From Pseudomonas migulae NBRC 103157 (lineage in GTDB: Bacteria; Pseudomonadota; Gammaproteobacteria; Pseudomonadales; Pseudomonadaceae), in NCBI RefSeq assembly GCF_002091715.1, contig NZ_BDAG01000039.1, positions 1-64,000 on the forward strand: a stretch of 64,000 nucleotides of DNA, in the 5' to 3' direction. The translations under genes were made by a program, and so were the position numbers. Shown here piece after piece: positions 54,209 through 63,565 of this stretch (its first letter is position 1; every line of letters begins with the position of its first letter). Under the pieces are notes generated by a model. That model ran no database searches, was not told the origin of the DNA, and worked only from the letters and a program-made list of their open reading frames with translations.

Positions 54209-54278
54209 CCATCGCGGGCAAGCCACGCTCCCACAGGACCGCATCACCCCTGTGGGAGCGGGCTTGCCCGCGATGACG
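54209..54278. repeat. REPIN (GCGGGCTTGCCCGCGATG variant)
   Basis: CATCGCGGGCAAGCCACGCT faces CCTGTGGGAGCGGGCTTGCC CGCGATG; one mismatch lies in the arms. Both sides share the CCCGCGATG variant. Confidence 0.88.
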
Positions 54279-54283
54279 TCAGA

Positions 54284-55027
54284 TCAAACGCTAACCGCTT
54301 GTGACTTGGTAACCCGCTCAGCCTCGGGAACCGGTCGATACAGGATGTAGTAATACGACCCCAGACAAATCAGCCAGCAGAAAATCGCCGTCCACACGTT
54401 GTGCGAGAAAAAATGCGCGCCCTGCATCATCCGGCTCACGGAAAACACCGTGCCCAGCGCAAAGGCAAAGATAAAGGCTTTACGTGCCAGACGCGGATAC
54501 CGATCCCGCAGCACAAAGAACAATGCAAACAACGTGAACCCGGTCGCGGCATGTCCGCCGGGCCAGCAACGACCTGGTTTGTCGGTGGGTGGGCGCGGGC
54601 TGAGCAGTTCGCTATAGGTCTCGTGGCCGCCGAATTGCTCCAGACTCCACGGGCATTGAACCGCCGTCACCGCTTTGACCGGTGTGACAAAGGATGTCGC
54701 CAGCCCCAGGGACAGCACCAGACAGCCCAGTTCCCGTTTGAACGGTTTGAGCCTGTCGATGAAAAAGGCACCGATGAAACCGATGATCGCGAACACCGAA
54801 AAGGCGATGACCACTTGCTTGGCGCGGTCATGCAGGATGTTTTCGAGGAAGTAACTGTGGCGCCCGATGAAGTCTCCGGCCGCGGGATCATAGAACAGCG
54901 TGGCCAGGTCCATGTCCAGGGACGTCAGTTCGAGCAGCAGCAGAATGATCGCGGCAGCGGTGGGAACACCCAGGCACACCCAGAAATTGAGCGGGCGAGA
55001 GGCGGGGCGGGCAAGGGTCGAAACCAT
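54284..55027 (-). CDS. PAP2-family phosphatase
   Basis: A 247-residue membrane phosphatase with about six helices. The PAP2 motifs are KAVTAVQCPW, then PGGHAATGF, then SRMMQGAHFFSHNVWT. The first motif carries C-P-W where the textbook motif has R-P; this looks like a subfamily feature, not decay. It is divergent from colR over 219 bp. The family removes phosphate from lipids such as lipid A, undecaprenyl pyrophosphate or phosphatidylglycerol phosphate; a ColR-controlled envelope role is likely here (inference). Confidence 0.85.
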   Translation of the reverse strand: MVSTLARPASRPLNFWVCLGVPTAAAIILLLLELTSLDMDLATLFYDPAAGDFIGRHSYFLENILHDRAKQVVIAFSVFAIIGFIGAFFIDRLKPFKRELGCLVLSLGLATSFVTPVKAVTAVQCPWSLEQFGGHETYSELLSPRPPTDKPGRCWPGGHAATGFTLFALFFVLRDRYPRLARKAFIFAFALGTVFSVSRMMQGAHFFSHNVWTAIFCWLICLGSYYYILYRPVPEAERVTKSQAVSV

Positions 55028-55246
55028 GGCAATTCCTTGGTCGGTTAAATGTTCTTGAAAGCGCAGCCGCGCGGAGTGTGAGCCCGGTTGTGTCGCCTCT
55101 GCGTGAATCGATAGTGAAAAAGTCGTTAAGGACTCAACAGGTTTGTTGGCAGGGTTTTCAACTGCACACAGCCCTAGCCCTGAGCCACGCCAGGCCTTAA
55201 GCTGCGCGGGCCAAGACGGCCGTTACTGTGTACGGAGGAGGTGCCC

Positions 55247-55930
55247 ATGCGCATTCTGTTGGTTGAAGACAACCGCGATATCCTGGCCAATCTGGCCGAT
55301 TACCTGGGGCTCAAGGGCTACACCGTGGATTGCGCGCAGGACGGTTTGTCAGGCCTGCACCTGGCGGCCACCGAGCACTACGATTTGATCGTGCTCGACA
55401 TCATGTTGCCGGGTATCGACGGCTATACCCTGTGCAAACGCTTGCGCGAAGATGCCCGTCGCGACACGCCGGTGATCATGCTCACTGCCCGCGATCAACT
55501 GGACGACCGCCTGCAAGGCTTCAAGTCCGGCGCCGACGATTACCTGATCAAACCCTTTGCCCTGTCTGAACTGGCCGCGCGGATCGAAGCCGTGATGCGT
55601 CGGGCACAGGGCGGCGGCCGTCGTACCTTGCAGGTCGGTGATCTGAGCTACGACCTCGATACCCTGGAAGTCACCCGCGAAGGGCGCCTGCTGAAACTCA
55701 ACCCGGTAGGCCTGAAGTTGCTGGCCGTGCTGATGCAGAAAAGCCCGCATGTCCTGCGTCGGGAAATTCTCGAAGAGGCCTTGTGGGGCGATGACTGTCC
55801 GGACAGCGACAGCCTGCGCAGTCACGTCCACCAATTGCGTCAGGTGATCGACAAACCGTTCGCCAAGCCTTTGCTGCAAACCGTGCACGGTGTGGGTTAT
55901 CGCTTGGCCGAGGGGCGTGATGGAGTTTAA
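55247..55930 (+). CDS. colR: ColR, OmpR-family response regulator
   Basis: A 227-residue regulator with a receiver (D51 phospho-acceptor) and a winged-helix output domain ending VHGVGYRLAEG. GGAGGAGG precedes the ATG. It overlaps colS by 11 bp. The gene order colR-colS-methyltransferase-inaA is the ColRS locus of P. fluorescens and P. putida, which acts in root colonisation, envelope integrity and metal stress. Confidence 0.94.
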   Translation: MRILLVEDNRDILANLADYLGLKGYTVDCAQDGLSGLHLAATEHYDLIVLDIMLPGIDGYTLCKRLREDARRDTPVIMLTARDQLDDRLQGFKSGADDYLIKPFALSELAARIEAVMRRAQGGGRRTLQVGDLSYDLDTLEVTREGRLLKLNPVGLKLLAVLMQKSPHVLRREILEEALWGDDCPDSDSLRSHVHQLRQVIDKPFAKPLLQTVHGVGYRLAEGRDGV

Positions 55931-57200
55931 ACAGAGCCTTGCTCAACGGATCATCATCGCCTTTGCGCTGATGAGCGCCCTGGTCGCCGGAGCTTTCGCC
56001 ATGGGCATTGTCGCGACCGTGCACCTGGTGGAAGAAAAACTGATTTCGGCAGGTCTCGGCGGTGATTTGCAACGCCTGCTGTTGATGGACAGTGTGTCTG
56101 ACTGGAGCCATCGCCCCGAGCCGGACCAGCTGTTCTATTTCAGCGGCGGGCCGGGTGATTTCGAGTTGCCCAAGGATTTGCGCCATCTCGACCCGGGCTT
56201 CCACGAAGTGTTCCGGGAACAGCTGTCGTACCACGCGATGGTCGAAGTCGTCGATGGCCGGCGTTATGTGCTGCTGCAGGACCAGAGCGATTTCGAAGAA
56301 CGTGAACGGGTGTTGTTCGCCGTGGTGCTGGTGGGCTTCGTCCTGAGTCTGGCGTTGGCGGTATTCCTCGGCTGGATACTGGCGCGCAAAGTGATGGCGC
56401 CTGTTGTGCGGCTGGCCCGCCAGGTGCGCCACCGCGACCAGTTGCTGGGTCTGGCGCCACCGCTGGCACCGGACTATGCCGCCGATGAAGTGGGCGAGCT
56501 GGCCGTGGCCTTCGACGCCACCCTCGGCCGCCTGCGCCAGGCATTGACCCGGGAGCGCCTGTTCACCAGTGACGTCAGCCACGAGTTGCGCACCCCGTTG
56601 ATGGTCCTGGCCAGTTCCTGTGAGCTGCTGCTGGAAAACCCCGGTATCGACCAGCGCGGTCGGGCTCAGGTCGAGCGGATCGCCCGTGCCTGCGAAGAAA
56701 TGCGTGAGCTGGTGCAGACCTTCCTGATGCTGGCCCGTGCCCAACGTGAAGACGCCAGCATGGCGCCGCAACAGTCGCTGGCCCAGGTCGCCGACGGGCT
56801 GCTCAATCTGTGGCGCGAACCGATCGAGGCCAAAGGGCTCTCGCTGATCTTTGAACCGGGCAATCCGGCCAGCACCTGCTACAACGCCACGCTTCTGCAC
56901 GCAGTCATGGGCAACCTGTTGCGCAATGCGCTGCATTACACCGAACGGGGCTTTATTCGCTTGACCCTGACGACTACGGGTTTCACGGTCGAAGACAGTG
57001 GCGTGGGCATTCCCGAAGAAAAACGCGAGGCAATGTTCGAGCCTTTCGTGCGGGGTAACGAGAAACGCGGCGAAGGCCTGGGTCTGGGCCTGTCGCTGGT
57101 GCAGCGGATTTGCGAAAACCAGGGGTGGAGCGTCAGTCTGACCAACATGGAGCCCCATGGTTGCCGGTTTCAGGTGGAGTTGAATCAGGCCGGGGCGTGA
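55920..57200 (+). CDS. colS: ColS, metal-sensing histidine kinase
   Basis: A 426-residue kinase. TM1 is near 10-33, the periplasmic loop near 34-130, TM2 near 131-154 and HAMP near 155-208. HisKA has H221 in DVSHELRTP and the ATPase has GEGLGLGLSL. The periplasmic loop has E96 and the E126-E-R-E129 motif, which match the Glu residues reported as metal-sensing in P. putida ColS. The start overlaps colR. Confidence 0.94.
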   Translation: MEFKQSLAQRIIIAFALMSALVAGAFAMGIVATVHLVEEKLISAGLGGDLQRLLLMDSVSDWSHRPEPDQLFYFSGGPGDFELPKDLRHLDPGFHEVFREQLSYHAMVEVVDGRRYVLLQDQSDFEERERVLFAVVLVGFVLSLALAVFLGWILARKVMAPVVRLARQVRHRDQLLGLAPPLAPDYAADEVGELAVAFDATLGRLRQALTRERLFTSDVSHELRTPLMVLASSCELLLENPGIDQRGRAQVERIARACEEMRELVQTFLMLARAQREDASMAPQQSLAQVADGLLNLWREPIEAKGLSLIFEPGNPASTCYNATLLHAVMGNLLRNALHYTERGFIRLTLTTTGFTVEDSGVGIPEEKREAMFEPFVRGNEKRGEGLGLGLSLVQRICENQGWSVSLTNMEPHGCRFQVELNQAGA

Positions 57201-57356
57201 TACTTTTCGTTGATGGCCCCCAGCCATCGTCGTCGCCCTGTAAAACCTCGAAATAGTTCGGGGTTTTACATGACATTTTTTTCACAAAGGCATGACCTGA
57301 CGCTGACACGCCGCTACCTAAGGTGGTTGTCATCAGCAGCTCAGGAGTCCTTGGTG

Positions 57357-58025
57357 ATGGCCGGCCCGATCAAACTTGATTTTTCCGAAAAATACGACGA
57401 TCAACACGCTCAGGAGTATCTGCACAAACATAAGGATGGTCTTGGCCGTCGACTGTCTCACTGGCGTGACGAGCAGCTGGCGCGACATGCGCTGGCGTTG
57501 GTGGGTGAACCCGGTCTGGTCCTCGATCTTCCCTGCGGTGCCGGGCGTTTCTGGCCGTTGCTGGCGGAAAAATCCAACCGTGTGATCATCGGAGCCGACA
57601 ATTCCGAGTCGATGCTCAAGATCGCTTTACAGGCGCAACCTGCCGAAGTCGTGAAAAGGGTACAACCCTTGCAGACTTCTGCATTCGACATCGCCCTGCC
57701 TGATAACGCCGTCGACAGCATTTTTTGCATGCGTTTGCTGCACCACATTGGTGAAGCCGAGCATCGACTGGCCATTCTGCGTGAATTCGAGCGCGTCACC
57801 CGCGACAGCGTGATCCTTTCGTTATGGGTTGACGGCAATTTCAAGGCCTGGAGACGTAAACGCCTGGAGAAAAGGCGTGAGCAGGAAGGTTACCAAAATC
57901 GGTTTGTGTTACCGGCTGCTACGGTCGAAAAGGAATTCGAGCAAGCGGGGTTCCGTATTCAGGAACAACTGGATTTTCTCCCGCTCTATGCCATGTGGCG
58001 GGTTTACATATTACGCAAGAGGTAA
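57357..58025 (+). CDS. SAM-dependent methyltransferase (Orf222 of the col locus)
   Basis: A 222-residue class I methyltransferase with VLDLPCGAGRF as motif I and ADNSESML as the adenine-ribose loop. It is the Orf222 gene downstream of colRS in P. fluorescens, and the length matches exactly from the ATG at 57357. GTG at 57354 is also possible; AGGAG is at 57343. The methylated target, probably an envelope component, is unknown. Confidence 0.88.
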   Translation: MAGPIKLDFSEKYDDQHAQEYLHKHKDGLGRRLSHWRDEQLARHALALVGEPGLVLDLPCGAGRFWPLLAEKSNRVIIGADNSESMLKIALQAQPAEVVKRVQPLQTSAFDIALPDNAVDSIFCMRLLHHIGEAEHRLAILREFERVTRDSVILSLWVDGNFKAWRRKRLEKRREQEGYQNRFVLPAATVEKEFEQAGFRIQEQLDFLPLYAMWRVYILRKR

Positions 58026-58028
58026 TAG

Positions 58029-58742
58029 ATGGCAGTGCAATGTGCAGCAGATACGGACGTCGTTTCCCAGGATCGTTTCGATCATTTCTGGAACCAGCGC
58101 GGCGAATGGGTTGAAGAGCCCAACGTTCGTCGCGGTGGTGAAAGTGGCGTGCAGCGAGTCAAGGGCAATGATGGACAGCTGTTCTACGCCAAGCGTCAGA
58201 CCGGGCATGTCTATCGCAGCTGGCTGCACCCCTTCGGTCGGCCGACGGTGCTGCGCGAACGGGACGCGCTCATCGGCTTGAGCCGGGTCGGCGTGGGGGT
58301 TCCGGAAATCGTTTTCTGCGGTGCGCAACGCGATCCTGTTCACAAATGGCGCGCATTGCTGGTGACCAAGGCACTGGACGGTTTCGAGGAAATCGAGCAC
58401 TGGTACGCAGGCGGTGGCCGCGAGCGCCATGGTGAGGCGGTGCATGACCGCGTGCTGAAGGAGTTGGCCGATAACCTGGTGCGCATGCACAAGGCTCGGT
58501 GGCAGCACAGTTGCCTCTATCTCAAGCACGTCTTCGTCCGGGTTACCGGTGAGGGCGAGTCGGCGAAAATCGACGTTGCGTTGATCGATCTGGAGAAAGG
58601 CCGCCAGCGTTTGACCGCCCGTCACGCCGCGTCCCATGACCTGAAGCAACTGCGTCGCCACTCGTCGTTCAGCACGACGGACTGGCAGAAACTCGTCTAC
58701 TTTTATGAGACGGCGTTTGGCAGCGCTATCAAAGGTTTATAG
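58029..58742 (+). CDS. inaA: InaA-type lipopolysaccharide kinase
   Basis: A 237-residue protein of the WapQ/InaA/RfaY kinase family. It lies three bases after the methyltransferase. The kinase-like fold has LLVTKALDGFEEIEHW, LVRMHKARWQHS (catalytic-loop position) and DVALIDLEKGR (metal-binding D). It probably phosphorylates LPS core heptose and is a ColR target in published P. putida work. Confidence 0.88.
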   Translation: MAVQCAADTDVVSQDRFDHFWNQRGEWVEEPNVRRGGESGVQRVKGNDGQLFYAKRQTGHVYRSWLHPFGRPTVLRERDALIGLSRVGVGVPEIVFCGAQRDPVHKWRALLVTKALDGFEEIEHWYAGGGRERHGEAVHDRVLKELADNLVRMHKARWQHSCLYLKHVFVRVTGEGESAKIDVALIDLEKGRQRLTARHAASHDLKQLRRHSSFSTTDWQKLVYFYETAFGSAIKGL

Positions 58743-58744
58743 CA

Positions 58745-58972
58745 ATGAAACTCGAAATTGCTAGAGGTTTGTTCTTGATAGGAGCCTTGGCAGTTGCTTC
58801 ACTGGCGGTGGCGGCTTGGGAGCAGCCCCGCACGCAAGTCCTCAGTTCAGTGAACGGGGACGCGCGTTGTCCGATGCCGCGGGTTGCGAAAGCATCCGTT
58901 GCAACCCAACCCGATCATGATTTATTGCTGTTCATGTTCGGACTTTCTCAAGGACTGAGGCCGCAGAGTTGA
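58745..58972 (+). CDS. small exported protein of unknown function (75 aa)
   Basis: A 75-residue protein starting two bases after inaA, so it is co-transcribed with it. Residues 1-23 form a signal peptide or signal anchor with the AVASLAVAA core; the mature part contains a single Cys (C42). Not recognised. Its position implies a role in the ColRS envelope module. Confidence 0.7.
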   Translation: MKLEIARGLFLIGALAVASLAVAAWEQPRTQVLSSVNGDARCPMPRVAKASVATQPDHDLLLFMFGLSQGLRPQS

Positions 58973-58990
58973 CCAGATTGAAGCCCAAAT

Positions 58991-59020
58991 AAAAGGCCTC
59001 GCCAATGCGAGGCCTTTTTT
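58991..59020 (+). terminator. terminator of the col locus
   Basis: AAAAGGCCTCGC pairs with GCGAGGCCTTTT around CAAT and is followed by TT. Confidence 0.93.
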
Positions 59021-59052
59021 ATTTCCGATGACTTGAGACCTGCACCGACCCT

Positions 59053-59163
59053 TGTAGGAGCCGGCTTGCTGCGGGCGGCGTTCCGACGATGGTGTGTCAG
59101 TCGACAAAAATGTAGCTGACACACCATCGTCGGAACGCCGCCCGCAGCAAGCCGGCTCCTACA
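59053..59163. repeat. long REPIN, 48-bp perfect stem
   Basis: Arms 59053-59100 and 59116-59163 are perfectly complementary over 48 bp around a 15-nt loop. The outer part is the usual TGTAGGAGCCGGCTTGCT. The middle carries an unusual GCGGGCGGCGTTCCGACG insertion, present in both arms, and the inner part the usual GTGTGTCAG. It lies at the 3' end of the RND gene. Confidence 0.93.
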
Positions 59164-59167
59164 GGAG

Positions 59168-62100
59168 TTAGACGTTTACAGGTTTATCGGGTTTGGCCAA
59201 CAACGTGTAAACGCACGGCAATACAAACAACGTAAACAGCGTCCCGATCGACATCCCCGTAGCGATCACCGTGCCGATGTCGAACCGGCTGACAGCGCCC
59301 GCGCCCGTGGCAATGATCAACGGCACCATGCCGAATACCATGGCCGCGGTGGTCATCAACACCGGGCGCAGGCGAATGGCCGCGGCTTCCTCAACCGCCT
59401 CGCGCGGGGTCAGGCCCTTTTCCTTGCGCAGCTGATTGGCGAACTCGACGATCAGGATCCCGTGCTTGCTGATCAGCCCGATCAGCGTCACCAGCCCGAC
59501 CTGGGTGTAGATGTTCATGCTCGACCAGCCGAGGAACAGCGGGATCAACGCGCCACAGATCGACAGAGGCACCGTCACCAGAATCACCAACGGATCGCGG
59601 AAACTTTCGAACTGAGCCGCCAGCACCAGGAAAATGATCGCCAGAGCCAGGGCAAACGTCACCCACAGTGCGCTGCCTTCCTGAACGTACTGCCGCGATG
59701 CCCCGGCATAGTCGACGGCAAACCCGCCGGCGCCTCTTCCCGGGCAATCTGACGCACCGCCTCCAGGGCTTCACCCATGCTCACCAATGGAACCCCGGAC
59801 AGGATGGCCGAGTTGAGCTGCTGGAACTGATTCAACTGCCGCGGGCGGGCGCGGTCAGTCACGGTGATCAGGGTCGACAGGGCCAGCAGTTCACCCTTGG
59901 TGTTTTTCACGTAATAGTTGTTCAGCCAGTGGGGGTTGTCCCGGAACGGTCGTTCAACCTGCGCGATCACTTTGTAACTGCGGCCTTCAATGGTGAAACG
60001 GTTGATTTCCGCCTCACCCAGCAACGTCGCCAGTGTGCCGCCCAGATCCTGCATCGACACACCCATCTGCGCAGCCTTGGCGCGATCGATATCGACCACG
60101 ACTTCGGGCTTGTCGAACGCCAGGTCGACGTCGACGAAGGCGAACTTGCCGGACTCCATCGCGCGTTTTTTCACCCGGTCCATCACTTGCAGCAGCGACT
60201 CGTAATCGTTGGCGGTGTTGACGACAAATTGAAACGGCAGCCCCTCGCCGGTGCCCGGCAGGGAAGGCAGGTTGAAGCCGAAAATCTGCAACCCCGGAAT
60301 GCTTTCCAGTTTGCTCTGCACCTCGGGCAGGATCTGCATTTGCGTGCGGTCGCGTTCGTTCCAGGGTTTCAGCAGAAAGCCGCCGATCCCCGATTGCACG
60401 CCGTTGAAACCGTTGATCTGGAACGAGGAGTAGTACTCGGGAAATGCCTTGAAGATGGTGATGAACTCGTCGGTATACGCATTCAGGTAATCGAGGTTGG
60501 TCGGCTGCGGGGCATTGGCCAGCATGAAAATGACGCCCTGATCCTCGTCCGGTGCCAGTTCCGATTTGGTGAAGGTGAGCAGCACCGGAATCAGGCACAT
60601 CACAATCGCCGCAAACACCAGCACCACCGGGCGGGTGTTGAGCGTACCGTGCAACATGCTCTGGTAGCGGCGCTTCAAACGTTCGAAAATCAGGTCGAGG
60701 CGGTGGGCCAGGCCACTGGGGTTTTCGTCGTGGCGCAGCAGAAAGGCGCACATCATTGGCGACAGGGTCAGGGCGACGATGCCGGAGATCACCACCGCCC
60801 CGGCCAGGGTCAGGGCGAACTCCTTGAACAACGCCCCGGTGAGGCCGGTGAGGAAGCCGATCGGCGCATAGACCGCCGCCAGGGTGATGGTCATCGAGAT
60901 CACCGGCATGGCAATTTCCCGTGCGCCCTCGATGGCCGCGTCCAGCGGCGTCTTGCCTTCCTCGATGTGGCGGTGAATGTTTTCCACCACCACGATGGCG
61001 TCGTCCACCACCAGGCCGATGGCCAACACCATCGCCAGCAGCGTCAGCAGGTTGATCGAGTAGCCCATCATCTGCATGAAGAACATCACACCGATCATCG
61101 ACAGCGGAATCGTCACCACGGGGATCACCACGGAGCGCAGCGCACCGAGGAACAGGAACACGACCACAATCACGATCAGCACCGCTTCGAACAGGGTTTT
61201 CACCACTTCGTCGATCGAGGCCTGGATGAACAGCGTGGCGTCGTAGGCAATTTCACCCTTGAGGTTCGGCGGCAGCTGGGCCTCGAGGTCGGGCATGATC
61301 TTGCGCACTTCCTTGATCACGTCCAGCGGGTTGGCGCCGGGCGTGGCCTTGATGCCGATGTACACCGAGGGCGTGCCACCAAAGGAGCTGATGGTGTCGT
61401 AGTTTTCCGCGCCCATTTCCACCCGCGCGACATCGCTGAGCAGCACGCGGCTGTCGCCATCGACCTTGAGTGGAATCGCGGCGAAGGCTTCCGCGGATTT
61501 GAGCTCGGTGTTGGCGTTGATACTGGTGACCACGTACTCGCCTTTCACTTCGCCGGCGGCGGAGAGGAAGTTGTACTTGCGCACGGCATCGGTCACATCA
61601 CTGGCGCTCAAGCCGAAGCCGGCCAGTTTCACCGGGTCCAGCCACAGGCGCATGGCGAACACCTGGTTGCCGAGAATCTCGGCTTCGGCCATGCCCGGCA
61701 GGGTCGCGAGTTTGGGCTGGATCACCCGCGACAGGTAGTCGGTGATCTGCGGGTTGCTCAGCTCCTTGCTGAAGAAACTGATGTACATCAGCGCCGAGGC
61801 GTCGGCGGCTTCCTTGCTCAGCACCGGGTCTTCGGCATCCTGAGGCAGCTGGTTTTTCACCTCGTTGGCCTTGGCCAGCAGCTCGGTGAACAAGCGATCG
61901 CTGTTGGAACCGATACGCGCGTAGATCGAGATCACCGAGAAGTTCTGGCGACTGACCGAAGTCATGTAGTCGATGCCTTCGGCGCTCGCCAGGCTCTGTT
62001 GCATCGGTTGGGTGATGTAGCCCTGGATGGTTTCGGCATTGGCGCCGGGATATGAGGTGGTCACCGTGATCAGGGCGTTTTCCATTTGTGGATACTGGCG

Positions 62101-62202
62101 CAGCGGCAGCTTGCTCCAGGCCTGGAAACCCAGCAGCACAATCAGCAGGCTGATCACGGAGGCGAGCACCGGGCGGCGGATGAACGGGTCAGTAAAAGCC
62201 AT
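59168..62202 (-). pseudogene. RND efflux permease, frameshifted
   Basis: An HAE1-type RND permease with GLVVDDAIVVVENI in TM4. The reading frame is intact from the ATG at 62202 to about residue 825. There ...EEAPAG should continue as GFAVDYAGASRQYVQEGS, but one base is missing near 59720-59726 (in AAACCC). This gives a premature stop at 59659. The remainder (59168-59737) is in the next frame and contains the last TM bundle. Restored, the protein has about 1011 residues, normal for the family. Without it the last membrane helices are lost, so the pump should not work. A sequencing error is the other explanation. Confidence 0.9.
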
Positions 62203-62215
62203 GGGGATTCCTTGA

Positions 62216-63364
62216 TCAGTCCGCGCGCAGCGGGCTGCTCTGCTCGGCCGAAGTCTTGTCGTCGCTGATGGCAATGCGTGCGCCGTTGTCCAGTTTGATC
62301 TGGCCGCCGGTGACCACTTTTTCACCGTTCTGCACACCCTTGGTAATCATCACCACACCGTCGCGGCGTTCGCCGGTTTCGATGAAACGGCGTTCGGCGA
62401 TCAGGATCGGTTCACCCTTGGCGTCTTTTTCCACGCTGCCGTCTTCGGTTTTTTTCTGTGTGACGACGTACAGCGAATTGCCGTACAGCGTGTACGTGAT
62501 CGCGCTTTCCGGCACGACGATGCGCAGCTGCGGGTCGGGCAACATCACCTGCAGGCTGGCGAACATACCCGGCAACAGTTTGCCGTCGGGGTTGGCCAGG
62601 GTCGCGCGGACCTGCATGTTGCGCGTGCTGTTCTCGAGTTTCGGATTGATCGCGCTGATGGTGCCGGGGAACGTCTGCGCCGGGTAGGCCGCGACGATGA
62701 TTTCAACCGGCTGGCCGATGGCGATCTTCGGCACCGACTGTTCGGGCACGAAAAAGTCGACGTAGAGACTGCTGAGGTCTTGCAGGGTGGCAATCATGGT
62801 GCCGCTGGCGAGGTAGTCGCCGACGTCAACCTGACGAATGCCGATGGTCCCGCTGAAGGGCGCAACGATGCTTTTTTTGCCGAGTGCCGCCTTGAGTTGA
62901 TTGACCGTGGCCTTGCTCTTTTTCAGCACCGCCGAAAGTCGGTCGAATTCGCCTTTGGAAATGGCCTGGCTGCCCACCAGTTGGCTACCGCGACCGTAAT
63001 CGAGCTGGGCCAGCCCGAGGTCGGCCTGGGCGGTTTCCAGCAAGGCACTTTCCACGGCGCTGTCGAGGCGCAGAAGTGGTTGACCGGCCTTGACCTTCTG
63101 CCCTGACTCGAACTGCAAATCGATGACGGTGCCGTCGGTCTCCAGGCTCAGGTCCACGCCTTGCAGCGCCGTGAGTGTGCCGACGGCAGGCAGGCGGGCT
63201 TGCCAGGGCCGTTCGATGGCGGTGGCCACGGCAACGCTTATCGGCGGTTTCGGCGCGGAGAAGCCTTGCACCATCGTGTAGATGGAGAAGGCTTTGTAAC
63301 CGGCCAGGACCAGTACGATCAGCAGAACAACACCCAACATGATCAGCATGCGGCGACGCAGCAT
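62216..63364 (-). CDS. RND efflux periplasmic adaptor (MFP)
   Basis: A 382-residue membrane fusion protein with an N-terminal TM anchor (6-24). A lipoyl/hairpin region reads VIDLQFESGQKVKAGQPLLRL, then a barrel domain (about residues 195-280) and a membrane-proximal domain follow. The start is the ATG at 63364 with AAGGAA upstream; a longer frame adds 26 residues. It precedes the permease by 13 bp. No outer-membrane channel gene is in the window. Confidence 0.9.
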   Translation of the reverse strand: MLRRRMLIMLGVVLLIVLVLAGYKAFSIYTMVQGFSAPKPPISVAVATAIERPWQARLPAVGTLTALQGVDLSLETDGTVIDLQFESGQKVKAGQPLLRLDSAVESALLETAQADLGLAQLDYGRGSQLVGSQAISKGEFDRLSAVLKKSKATVNQLKAALGKKSIVAPFSGTIGIRQVDVGDYLASGTMIATLQDLSSLYVDFFVPEQSVPKIAIGQPVEIIVAAYPAQTFPGTISAINPKLENSTRNMQVRATLANPDGKLLPGMFASLQVMLPDPQLRIVVPESAITYTLYGNSLYVVTQKKTEDGSVEKDAKGEPILIAERRFIETGERRDGVVMITKGVQNGEKVVTGGQIKLDNGARIAISDDKTSAEQSSPLRAD

Positions 63365-63484
63365 ATTTCCAGTTCCTTGGAGAAAATCAGGTGAGACAGG
63401 CGGGCACATTACTCCGAGAGCGGCAGTGAATCCAACTGCCACTTTTTACAGGGACTCAAGTCGTGTTGTGATGATGGCCGGAAG

Positions 63485-63556
63485 AGATCGCAGCCTTCGG
63501 CAGCTCCTGCATTTTACGGTGTACACCCGTAGGCGCTGCCGAAGGCTGCGATCTTT
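63485..63556. repeat. second-family REP palindrome
   Basis: AGATCGCAGCCTTCGGCAGC faces its complement (outer ends 63485 and 63554); the inner ends have diverged. Same family as 48319-48394. Confidence 0.85.
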
Positions 63557-63565
63557 TGCCGTCGA

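Noticed and set aside
54284..55027. Degenerate PAP2 active site
   Set aside because: The C-P-W motif looks like a subfamily feature; the other two motifs are intact.
59668..62055. A 795-codon open frame opposite the RND permease
   Set aside because: Low-complexity His/Gln/Arg-rich translation typical of antisense shadow.
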